Of a stretch of DNA of 32,704 nucleotides, positions 8,149-15,106 are shown in pieces; position 1 is the first letter of the stretch, and every line of letters starts with the position of its first letter. A model generated the notes under the pieces. That model was not told where the DNA came from, made no database searches, and was given only the letters and a program-made list of their open reading frames with translations. Source of the DNA: an uncultured Bacteroidaceae bacterium (GTDB lineage: Bacteria; Bacteroidota; Bacteroidia; Bacteroidales; Bacteroidaceae); the NCBI GenBank assembly GCA_905234745.1, contig CAJOJD010000004.1, positions 47,416 through 80,119 on the forward strand, given 5' to 3'. The position numbers and the translations under genes are program-made.

Positions 8149-9067
8149 ATGGAAACAAAGGAATTTGAGTTCAAAGGATTTAAGATGAGCGGTTTTATAG
8201 GGCTGCTTCTGGTGTTTGCAATGATTGGCGTAATGGTTTGGAGCGGAGTGACACTTACCGCACCTGCAATAATCATTCCGATTCTGTTCGTTGTGCTTAT
8301 TATATCAACTCGTACAGCTGGAACCCAACGAGGCCCGCGCAATGGTGTTCTTCGGTAAGTACCGCGGCACATTCCGTGAAAACGGTTTCTGGTGGGTCAA
8401 CCCCTTCCTTACCAAGAAAAAGATATCCCTGCGCGCCCGCAACCTCAACGCCGAGGCCATCAAGGTTAACGACAAGAGCGGTAACCCCATCATGATAGGT
8501 CTGGTAATGGTTTGGAAGATCAAGGACGTTTACAAGGCTCTGTTTGAGATAGATTCACAGACCATCGGTCAGACTGCCGGCGGTGTCACGACTCTTAATT
8601 CTACAATGAGGGCGTTTGAGAACTTCGTATCGGTTCAGTCCGATGCAGCCCTGCGTCAGGTTGCAGGCCGATACAACTACGACGAGAACAGCAACCCGGC
8701 CGATGACGTAACCCTGCGCTCAGGTGCCGATGAGATCAATGAGGCCCTGAAGCAGACCCTGAACGACCGTCTGGCAATAGCTGGAATCGAGGCTGTCGAG
8801 GCCCGTATCAACTACCTGGCATACGCACCCGAGATTGCAGCCGTAATGCTGCGCCGCCAGCAGGCCGATGCCATCATCGCCGCCCGCGAGAAGATAGTTG
8901 AGGGTGCCGTATCGATGGTAAAGATGGCTCTTGACAACCTTAAGAAAGATGGCGTTGTAGATCTAGACGAGGAGCGCAAGGCCGCAATGGTAAGCAACCT
9001 GCTGATAGTACTGTGCGGCGATGAGCCTGCAGCACCTGTGGTAAACGCCGGTACTCTTTATAACTAA
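8149..9067 (+). pseudogene. SPFH/band-7 membrane protein, frameshifted
   Basis: A stomatin/prohibitin-like protein. The ATG at 8149 starts METKEFEFKGFKMSG followed by two hydrophobic stretches (to about residue 52). The reading then has to move forward one frame between about 8291 and 8356 to reach the conserved LEPNEARAMVFFGKY, after which the SPFH domain is intact: ENGFWWVNPF, SLRARNLNAEAIKVND, GNPIMIGLVMVWK, a helical [14 protein letters not shown] section and the stop at 9067. Without the shift the first frame ends at 8358. Either a short deletion of two bases (mod 3) or an extra base explains it; a sequencing or assembly error cannot be excluded. The upstream promoter and the downstream Arc-like gene look normal. 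In Bacteroides, SPFH genes of this kind are followed by the same small Arc-like gene, so the pair is a known association of unclear function. Confidence 0.8.
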
Positions 9068-9079
9068 AAAGACTTTCAG

Positions 9080-9241
9080 ATGGCTAAAGACGCTGATTCA
9101 AAAAGCTTTCTGCTGAGAGTGGACTCTGCTACGATGACGGCCCTTGAAGAGTGGGCCGCCAGCGAGTTCCGCAGCGTGAACGGCCAGCTGCAATGGATCA
9201 TTGCCGATGCGTTGCGTCGCGCCGGCCGCAAACCAAAGTGA
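9080..9241 (+). CDS. Small Arc-like (ribbon-helix-helix) protein downstream of SPFH gene
   Basis: A 53-residue protein starting MAKDADSKSFLLRVDSATM. The strand FLLRVD followed by two helices (TMTALEEWAASEF, VNGQLQWIIADALRRAG) fits the Arc/CopG ribbon-helix-helix fold, which normally dimerises and binds DNA; the family is usually annotated as an Arc-like DNA-binding protein. It begins 12 bp after the SPFH stop and is surely in its transcript. It may autoregulate the pair, but this is inference. A terminator hairpin lies 28 bp beyond its stop. Confidence 0.8.
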   Translation: MAKDADSKSFLLRVDSATMTALEEWAASEFRSVNGQLQWIIADALRRAGRKPK

Positions 9242-9269
9242 CAGATATCCACCTGAATGACCAAAAATA

Positions 9270-9298
9270 AACCCCGCTACGAGTTATGTGGCGGGGTT
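9270..9298 (-). terminator. Terminator hairpin between convergent genes
   Basis: An 8-bp stem (aaccccgc at 9270-9277, gcggggtt at 9291-9298) with a 13-base loop. Read on the minus strand it is followed by a U-rich run (uuauuuuugg), so it terminates the nitroreductase transcript best; the stem may also stop the SPFH/Arc transcript coming the other way. Confidence 0.8.
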
Positions 9299-9305
9299 CA
9301 CTGTA

Positions 9306-9830
9306 TTATAGGTAGCGGACGGTCTCGGACAGGGGCTTGCGCTTGGGATGACGGTCCGATGCCACACCGTCGGGGGCAGCATAGCCGATGGGCATGAGCG
9401 CAACGGGCTTGATGTTGGGTGGCAGGTTGAACAGCTGGCGGGTGGCCTTGAAGTCAAAGCTGCATACCCAGCAGGAGCCGATGCCCAGTTCCCAGGCCTG
9501 GAGCATCATATGGGTTAGCACGATGGTTGCGTCCATCTCTCCGGCGGAATGTCCTTCCTCCTCATGCTTACGGTTTTTCCAGCAGATATCCTCGTCATAA
9601 CACACCAGCAGCGCCTGCGGAGCATGGAACATGTACGGAGTGACGCTGGCCATCTTGGCCACGGCATCAGGACTCTGCAGCACATAAATCACCTGCGGCT
9701 GGAAGTTTACGGCAGTAGGCGCCACGCGTCCTGCCTCAAGTATCTTTTCAAGTTTCTCGGGCTCCACCTTGCGGTCCGAGAACGAGCGCACCGAGTAGCG
9801 CGCCTTGCATAATTCAAGAAAGTCTGTCAT
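9306..9830 (-). CDS. Nitroreductase family FMN oxidoreductase
   Basis: A 174-residue cytoplasmic flavoprotein that should reduce nitro compounds, quinones or flavins with NAD(P)H. The N-terminus carries the family FMN-binding pattern ARYSVRSFSDRKV (residues about 9-22), followed by EAGRVAPTAVNFQPQ, a central WELGIGSCWVCSF motif and the closing LMPIGYAAPDG. The length is typical for the single-domain family. It is alone on the minus strand between two plus-strand transcripts, with a good terminator behind it. The preferred electron acceptor cannot be inferred. Confidence 0.9.
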   Translation of the reverse strand: MTDFLELCKARYSVRSFSDRKVEPEKLEKILEAGRVAPTAVNFQPQVIYVLQSPDAVAKMASVTPYMFHAPQALLVCYDEDICWKNRKHEEEGHSAGEMDATIVLTHMMLQAWELGIGSCWVCSFDFKATRQLFNLPPNIKPVALMPIGYAAPDGVASDRHPKRKPLSETVRYL

Positions 9831-9924
9831 AGCAATATTGATGTTTTAAAAAGGTTCTGGTTGTAAAAGTATGGATTTCTGTCCGGAAAATCAATTATCT
9901 TTACATCATTGAACAACGAATGCT

Positions 9925-11271
9925 ATGAGAAGATTTTTGTTTATTGTGATGTTTGCCGTATCTGGCATGTCGGCTTCGGCCCAGTTTTTTGGAGGTGGCC
10001 AGAGGGTGAATCAGGACAGCCTTGACCGTGCCACAAGGGCCGATTATGAAGATATGAAACGCAAGATTGGCGTGACTGAGACCCGCCCGCGCCGTGACGG
10101 TCAGGCCACAGACCCCGCCTTGCGTCCCAATTATGACGAGCTCAAGGCCAATCCGTACCCGTTCTATCCGGATCCCTTCACCACATTCAGCGGCAGGAAA
10201 ATCAAAAACGCCCGCCAATGGTATAAGGTGCGCAAGCCCGAGATACGGGACTTTTATGAGACCAATGTCTATGGCCGTATCCCCGATAACGTGCCCGCCG
10301 TAAACTGGACCGTAAAACGTGAGTACGACGGTCGCGTGGGCGGCATCGACGTAACCATCCGTGAGCTGAGCGGTCTGGTGGACAACTCATCATATCCAGG
10401 CATTACAGTCGATATCCAGGCACAGGTAATGTGGCCAAAAGGCGCCGCAGGACCGATGCCTGTAATTGTAGATTACTCATACATGCTGGGCCTGCCCATG
10501 ACGTGGGGCGGTCAGGTAAGCTGGCAGCAGCAGGTGCTGGAGCGTGGCTGGGCAGCCGCCCAGATCCTGCCCAACTCCGTCCAGCCCGACTCCGGCCACG
10601 GACTTACAAGCGGCATAATAGGCCTGTGCAACAAAGGGCAGTACCGCAAGCCCGATGACTGGGGCGTGCTGCGTGCTTGGGGCTGGGGAGTCTCCAAGCT
10701 GGTGGACTATCTGGAAACCGACCGCCTGTTCGACGCCCGCAAGGTAGCCATAGAGGGCGTGTCGCGTTACGGAAAGGCCGCACTGGTGACCATGGCTTTT
10801 GATGAGCGCATAGCCACGGCCATGGTATGCTCATCCGGCCGTGCCGGAGCACCCGCCTGGCGTCGTGACTGCGGCGAGACTCTTGACAACACCTGCGCCT
10901 GGGACTCATACCACTGGGTGGCCGGCAACATGATACGCTACTCAAGCGTGGATAGCAGTTGGGATGCGCTGCCCGTTGACCAACATGAGCTGATAGGCAT
11001 CTGCGCCCCCCGTCCCATATTCATATCGGTAGGCGCGGTATCGGAACCCGAGCAGTGGGTTGACATAAACGGATCGTTCATCAGTGCCGCCAAGGCATCG
11101 GAGATATATGAGTTCCTTGGGCTCAAGGGCATAGGGACCGACCTCTTTCCCGGCGTTAACAAACTGCTGGACGGTGATATAAGTTTCCGTCAGCACCCCG
11201 GTGGTCATGAGGCCGGAGCCAACTGGCCATATTTCCTGGACTTCTTCCAAAAATACGTTGTAAACAAATAA
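9925..11271 (+). CDS. CE15 family glucuronoyl esterase
   Basis: An exported esterase (signal peptide MRRFLFIVMFAVSGMSASAQ) of 448 residues. The family cleaves ester bonds between lignin and the 4-O-methyl-glucuronic acid of xylan. Catalytic Ser is S280 in EGVSRYGKAAL, the CE15 nucleophile elbow. The His is H428 in HPGGHEAG near the end. The region DQHELIGICAPRPIF and the residues after it also match the family. The canonical Glu, about 23 residues after the Ser in characterised enzymes, reads Ser303 here (VCSSGRAG), so the acid may instead come from E374 (SEPEQWVD), as proposed for some bacterial members. The GH28 gene follows 12 bp later, so the two are co-transcribed. The signal-adjacent FFGGGQR tract is low-complexity. 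Confidence 0.88.
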   Translation: MRRFLFIVMFAVSGMSASAQFFGGGQRVNQDSLDRATRADYEDMKRKIGVTETRPRRDGQATDPALRPNYDELKANPYPFYPDPFTTFSGRKIKNARQWYKVRKPEIRDFYETNVYGRIPDNVPAVNWTVKREYDGRVGGIDVTIRELSGLVDNSSYPGITVDIQAQVMWPKGAAGPMPVIVDYSYMLGLPMTWGGQVSWQQQVLERGWAAAQILPNSVQPDSGHGLTSGIIGLCNKGQYRKPDDWGVLRAWGWGVSKLVDYLETDRLFDARKVAIEGVSRYGKAALVTMAFDERIATAMVCSSGRAGAPAWRRDCGETLDNTCAWDSYHWVAGNMIRYSSVDSSWDALPVDQHELIGICAPRPIFISVGAVSEPEQWVDINGSFISAAKASEIYEFLGLKGIGTDLFPGVNKLLDGDISFRQHPGGHEAGANWPYFLDFFQKYVVNK

Positions 11272-11283
11272 CATCTGACCATC

Positions 11284-12690
11284 ATGCGTATAAGAACCAT
11301 CATGACAGCAATCTGTCTGTCCGCATTCGCCATACTAAGCGCCCAGACCACGGTAACCGCACCCGAGGCTCCTTTCAGTTTTGAGCCGCTGCAGATGCAC
11401 AGTTTCCCGGCCAGGGATTACCCGATAACCAGATACGGGGCAAAAAAAGGCAATGTCAAGGCCAATACCCAGGCGTTTGCCCGCGCCATGGCTGCCTGCC
11501 ACAAGGCCGGCGGCGGACGTGTGGTGGTGCCAGAAGGAGAGTGGATTACCGGTCCCATACATTTTGAGAGCGGCTGCAATCTCTATCTGTCCGATGGTGC
11601 AACAGTGGTTTTTGATGATGACCCGGAGCTCTACCTGCCCGCTGTAAGGACATCGTGGGAGGGAGCCGAATGTATGGGCCTTTCACCGCTGGTCTATGCT
11701 TACGATTGTGAAAACATAGCCATAAGCGGCAGCGGAACGCTGGCTCCCAAAATGGATCTGTGGCGCACATGGTTTGACCGCCCGCAGTCACACATAGACG
11801 CCACACGCCAGCTCTACGCCATGCTGTCAACCGGAGTGCCTGTAGAGTACCGCCACATGGAGGCTCCCGGAGTCCGGATGCGTCCTGCTCTGATACATTT
11901 CAACCGATGCACCAACGTGCAGTTAGACGGCTTCCATATACGTGAAAGCCCCTTCTGGACCATCCATCTCTTTATGTGTCGCGATGTGTGGGCGCACCAT
12001 CTTGATGTCTATGCGCACGGCCACAACAATGACGGCATAGACCTGGAGATGACACAGCACGCCATAGTAGAGGACTGCCGTTTTGACCAGGGCGATGACG
12101 GAGTGGTCATCAAGGCCGGTCGCAACCAGGACGGATGGCGGCTTGGCACTCCGTCGAGTGACATAGTGATACGGAACTGCAATATAGTGAACGGCCACAC
12201 CGTGCTTGGAATAGGCAGCGAGATGTCGGGCGGCGTCAGACGCGTCTATATGCATGACTGCAGTTCATCAACAGAGGTCTACAGGCTTTTCTACATCAAG
12301 ACCAACCACCGCCGCGGCGGATTCATTGAGGATATCACGGTCGATAACGTATCGGCCTCAAGCATGATGCGTGTCTTTGCCATCGATACCGATGTGCTCT
12401 ACCAGTGGCGTGACATAGTACCCACCTTTGAAACCGCCATTACCCGCATTAAAGGCATAACCGTACGCAACATAAACGTCCGTCAGGCCGATGCCATATA
12501 TGAGATAAACGGCGATGAGCGCCAGCCCATAGAGGATGTCACGCTTGAGAACATACATGTAGAAGAGATAAGCCAGTTCAAGAGTCAGGCAACAGCCGTG
12601 CGTAACCTTGACGTGAGGAATGTCACGTATGACCGCCTGACATCATCGCAGCGTCAGATAAACGTCCCGGGAATCGCTCCGGGCAAGTGA
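11284..12690 (+). CDS. GH28 family glycosidase (polygalacturonase-like)
   Basis: A secreted right-handed beta-helix enzyme of 468 residues acting on pectin galacturonan, probably in an exo mode. The signal peptide is MRIRTIMTAICLSAFAILSAQ. The N-terminal region starts YPITRYGAKKGNVKANTQAF, the usual pectinase opening. GH28 motifs are present in order: NNDGIDLE (D250), QGDDGV (D271, D272), NGHTVLGIGSEMSGG (H305) and FYIKTNHRRGG (K339). The usual RIK appears as YIK. It is the second gene of an operon with the CE15 esterase. Together with GH43 and GH54 it indicates a plant-wall-degrading strain, though the genes are in different transcripts. Confidence 0.9.
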   Translation: MRIRTIMTAICLSAFAILSAQTTVTAPEAPFSFEPLQMHSFPARDYPITRYGAKKGNVKANTQAFARAMAACHKAGGGRVVVPEGEWITGPIHFESGCNLYLSDGATVVFDDDPELYLPAVRTSWEGAECMGLSPLVYAYDCENIAISGSGTLAPKMDLWRTWFDRPQSHIDATRQLYAMLSTGVPVEYRHMEAPGVRMRPALIHFNRCTNVQLDGFHIRESPFWTIHLFMCRDVWAHHLDVYAHGHNNDGIDLEMTQHAIVEDCRFDQGDDGVVIKAGRNQDGWRLGTPSSDIVIRNCNIVNGHTVLGIGSEMSGGVRRVYMHDCSSSTEVYRLFYIKTNHRRGGFIEDITVDNVSASSMMRVFAIDTDVLYQWRDIVPTFETAITRIKGITVRNINVRQADAIYEINGDERQPIEDVTLENIHVEEISQFKSQATAVRNLDVRNVTYDRLTSSQRQINVPGIAPGK

Positions 12691-13055
12691 AACCTGCGCA
12701 CCACAATACTTTGTATTTGTGCCGGATTAGTTGTATTTTCGCAGTGTTAAGCCATGGAAAACCATTGGACGATGGCGGATGACAAAACCAGATGACCGGC
12801 CCGCAAGCATCTGTCCAGTCCACAAAAACGAAACAGACAATTTGTGACTTAAACGGTGTGTCTTGGTGCGATGGCGGGTGTGTACAAAAAAAAAGAAGAG
12901 GAACAATCACTTGCACTTCTTCTCCAATACATTAGTATGATTGAAAACTCTGGAGCCACTCTCAGATTTTTTTTGAATTCATGTCTTTGTCATGATATGG
13001 AATTTAATATGTTATTTTGCCATTCGCTATAGAATGGCTCAAGTTGATAAGCGTT
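12691..13055. other. Gene-free stretch between GH28 and the DUF4062 gene
   Basis: About 365 bp with no convincing gene; only very short open frames occur. It marks the switch from GC-rich to AT-richer DNA. Weak -7-like boxes (ttgtattttcgc near 12730, ttattttg near 13012) and the hairpin at 13019-13038 are the only visible signals. Confidence 0.6.
13019..13038 (+). promoter_or_regulatory. Inverted repeat just upstream of the DUF4062 gene
   Basis: GCCATTC (13019-13025) and GAATGGC (13032-13038) are perfect inverted repeats with a 6-base loop, ending 17 bp before the start codon. Such a site could be an operator or a leader hairpin affecting translation. No experimental support. Confidence 0.45.
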
Positions 13056-14609
13056 ATGATAAAACTATTTATTAGTAGTGTACAGAAGGAGTTTGCTAAA
13101 GAGCGTAAAGAAATCGCGGCATACATAAGGCAGGATGCTGTTATGGGAAAATTCTTTGAACCGTTCCTGTTTGAGGAGTTACCGGCAAGAGATGTGTCTG
13201 CTGCTCAAGCTTACTTATCAGAAGTAGAGGATTCGGACGTTTATTTGGGCCTATTTGGAGCCGAATATGGTTTTGAGGATAAAGAGGGCGTTTCGCCCAC
13301 AGAGCGAGAATATGATAATGCTACAGAAAACCATAAATACAGGATAATCCTGATTAAAGATGTACAACAGCGCGAACCTAAAGAAAAAGCTTTGATTAAG
13401 AAGGCCGAACATGATGTAGTACGTAATAAATATAAGTCAATTGAAGAACTTAGGAATGCTGTTTATGCTGCATTGGTGCATTATCTGGAGTTGAGAGGAT
13501 TTCTGCAAAACAAGCCTTTTGATGCCACTTGGAATGAAGATGCCACTTTAGAAGATCTTGATAATGATAAGATACGCTGGTGGACAGGGATGGCGAGGGA
13601 GAAACGCAACTATCCTATTGCCTATAGTGAAGAGAATGTTCATAAAATACTTACCAGCCTCCATTTAATATCTGATGACGGTAAAGTTTCAAACGCTGCA
13701 TTATTGCTTTTTGCCAAGGATACCCAGAAATGGTTTGTCACAGCCATTGTAAAGTGTGTACAGTTTTATGGAAATAAGATGCAAAAACCGATGGCCAGCC
13801 AGCAGGTTTATACTGGAAGCATCTTTGAGGTGGTTGATCAAGCCGTTTCTTTTGTCATGTCTCATATTGACGCCCGTGTGGGTGAAAGAACAGAATCTGC
13901 GCAAGTGGATGTGGAACATGAGCTACCGATGCAGGCTGTAACAGAAACAATAGTTAATTCATGTGTACACCGAGATTACTTGAGCAATGGATCTGTCCAA
14001 GTTATGTTGTTTAATGATAGGCTTGAAGTCAGGAACCCAGGACGATTACCTAAGGGAATAACCATTGGAATGCTTAGTGCCGAACACACATCGCTACCTG
14101 TCAACCCCCTTTTGGCTTACCCTGTATATTTAGCTGGCTATATTGAGCAGGTAGGAACCGGCACTACAGATATTATTGACAAATGTTTGGAATATGGACT
14201 TAAAAAACCCGTATTCAGTCAAGGTGCAGATTTTTCTGTTACTATATGGAGAAAAAATCATGAAAAAGCTGGTAATGATATAGGTAATGAAGTAGGCAAT
14301 GAAATAGGTAAAGATGTAGGTAATGATATAGGTAAAGAAATAGGTAAAGATGCTTTGTCTGATAAGGGTCCTAATAAAAATGTGCTGAATCTTATAAATG
14401 TGATAGGAAAGCAGCAGTTAACCTTGAAACAAATGAAGGAAGCAATGTCATTAAAATCACCGAGCAGTTTCCATAAGACCTACTTGGATCCGGCAATTGA
14501 TGATGGATACGTAACAAAAATATACCCTGATAAACCGACTCACAAAGAACAAGCATATTCACTGACTGAAAAGGGATTGAAGATCTGGAAGAAAAGCCGG
14601 AAAAAATAA
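13056..14609 (+). CDS. DUF4062 / Schlafen-like ATPase / winged-helix fusion protein
   Basis: A 517-residue multidomain protein; start taken at ATG 13056 (MIKLFISSVQKEF), where the DUF4062 domain begins. Residues 1-85 are DUF4062 (FISSVQKEF, LFEELPARD, YLSEVEDSDVYLGLFGAEYGF), a TIR-like fold that in other proteins recognises or cleaves nucleotides. Residues about 170-400 match the C-terminal half of RecG/Schlafen-like regulators, including the GHKL-type ATP motif ETIVNSCVHRDY (N301, H305, D307), NPGRLPKGI and GYIEQVGTGT. The AlbA_2 domain usual at the front of such proteins is absent, apparently replaced by DUF4062. Residues 406-433 are seven tetrapeptides G-[NK]-[DE]-[IVA], then a winged helix (about 445-515). 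AT-richer than the flanks and alone in its transcript, it looks like an acquired regulator or defence protein. Function not established. Confidence 0.75.
   Translation: MIKLFISSVQKEFAKERKEIAAYIRQDAVMGKFFEPFLFEELPARDVSAAQAYLSEVEDSDVYLGLFGAEYGFEDKEGVSPTEREYDNATENHKYRIILIKDVQQREPKEKALIKKAEHDVVRNKYKSIEELRNAVYAALVHYLELRGFLQNKPFDATWNEDATLEDLDNDKIRWWTGMAREKRNYPIAYSEENVHKILTSLHLISDDGKVSNAALLLFAKDTQKWFVTAIVKCVQFYGNKMQKPMASQQVYTGSIFEVVDQAVSFVMSHIDARVGERTESAQVDVEHELPMQAVTETIVNSCVHRDYLSNGSVQVMLFNDRLEVRNPGRLPKGITIGMLSAEHTSLPVNPLLAYPVYLAGYIEQVGTGTTDIIDKCLEYGLKKPVFSQGADFSVTIWRKNHEKAGNDIGNEVGNEIGKDVGNDIGKEIGKDALSDKGPNKNVLNLINVIGKQQLTLKQMKEAMSLKSPSSFHKTYLDPAIDDGYVTKIYPDKPTHKEQAYSLTEKGLKIWKKSRKK
14271..14354 (+). 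repeat. Tandem 12-bp repeat inside the DUF4062 gene
   Basis: Seven contiguous 12-base units of the form ggtaatgatata, differing by a few substitutions, keep the reading frame and encode the G-[NK]-[DE]-[IVA] linker. Copy number changes would alter linker length without a frameshift. Confidence 0.9.
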
Positions 14610-14633
14610 TTTGACAACATTTCTTTTTTACTA

Positions 14634-14687
14634 AAGGGCGGCTCCTGAACGCAAAGGTGCGATGATGGGAGCCGCCCTTTCTTTTTT
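14634..14687 (+). terminator. Strong intrinsic terminator after the DUF4062 gene
   Basis: A perfect 12-bp stem (aagggcggctcc at 14634-14645, ggagccgccctt at 14668-14679) with a 22-base loop, followed by tctttttt. It ends the transcript 25 bp after the stop codon. Confidence 0.92.
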
Positions 14688-14694
14688 ATGACGC

Positions 14695-14726
14695 TTGCGG
14701 CAATCAAAAATAATTGTTTATATTTG
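14695..14726 (+). promoter_or_regulatory. Promoter of the structured RNA
   Basis: TTG at 14695-14697, 21 bp spacer and a perfect TAnnTTTG box (TATATTTG, 14719-14726). Predicted start about 14732. It lies directly behind the preceding gene's terminator, so the RNA has its own transcription unit. Confidence 0.75.
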
Positions 14727-14731
14727 CGGCG

Positions 14732-14970
14732 CTAAGGAGTTGAGGCTCCGGAGCATTTTTTGGAAAGAACGAAGCTTTCGTTTTACTGAGGTTTTGAAAT
14801 TTCGACATTAACTACTTCCCCCGAGGTAAGACAAGAGGCTGATGTTCATGCAAGGTTTATGGCCGCCCGAAAGGGTTCGACATACTGACTGCTTGTCGCC
14901 GGGGGGGAAAAGGGAGTCGAAACCCTCAAAACCCGACGGCCCACATGTTGGATGACATGCGGGTTTTTTT
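14732..14970 (+). ncRNA. Structured small RNA of about 240 nt (possibly 6S-like / Bacteroidales-1-like)
   Basis: A non-coding unit with a good promoter in front and a terminator stem (14940-14948 with 14955-14963) plus seven T residues behind. After two small 5' hairpins (ggag/ctcc near 14736-14748, aacgaa/ttcgtt near 14768-14782), a long-range stem pairs 14790-14797 with 14926-14933 and 14800-14806 with 14916-14922. Inside it CTTCCCCC (14815-14822) can pair with the G-run at 14901-14911, GACAAG (14830-14835) pairs with CTTGTC (14892-14897), and CCCGAAAGGG caps the interior. One long, interrupted rod is the general plan of 6S RNA, and the Bacteroidales-1 motif also has a Bacteroidetes promoter and terminator. 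I could not match a consensus by eye; tmRNA, RNase P and SRP RNA motifs are absent. Confidence 0.65.
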
Positions 14971-15106
14971 GTTGTTGGCGGAGAATGGCGGTTAAGGGAA
15001 AATGGTTACTTTTGTTTTTGGAGATATGAGAGTAGTTGATATGACCGACGCAAGGACAGTAAACGACAGGAACACCAACGTTGCCTGGAAAGGGCTGATG
15101 GGTTTG

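Noticed and set aside
1-12690. Polysaccharide utilisation locus
   Set aside because: Several carbohydrate-active enzymes are present, but no SusC/SusD pair or hybrid two-component regulator is seen and the enzymes are spread over different transcripts and strands.
14271-14354. CRISPR-like or minisatellite array
   Set aside because: Contiguous 12-bp units without spacers, in frame within a coding gene.
14732-14970. tmRNA, RNase P RNA or SRP RNA
   Set aside because: No tRNA-like ends or tag frame, no RNase P core motifs, and no SRP GGAAGCAG apical loop.
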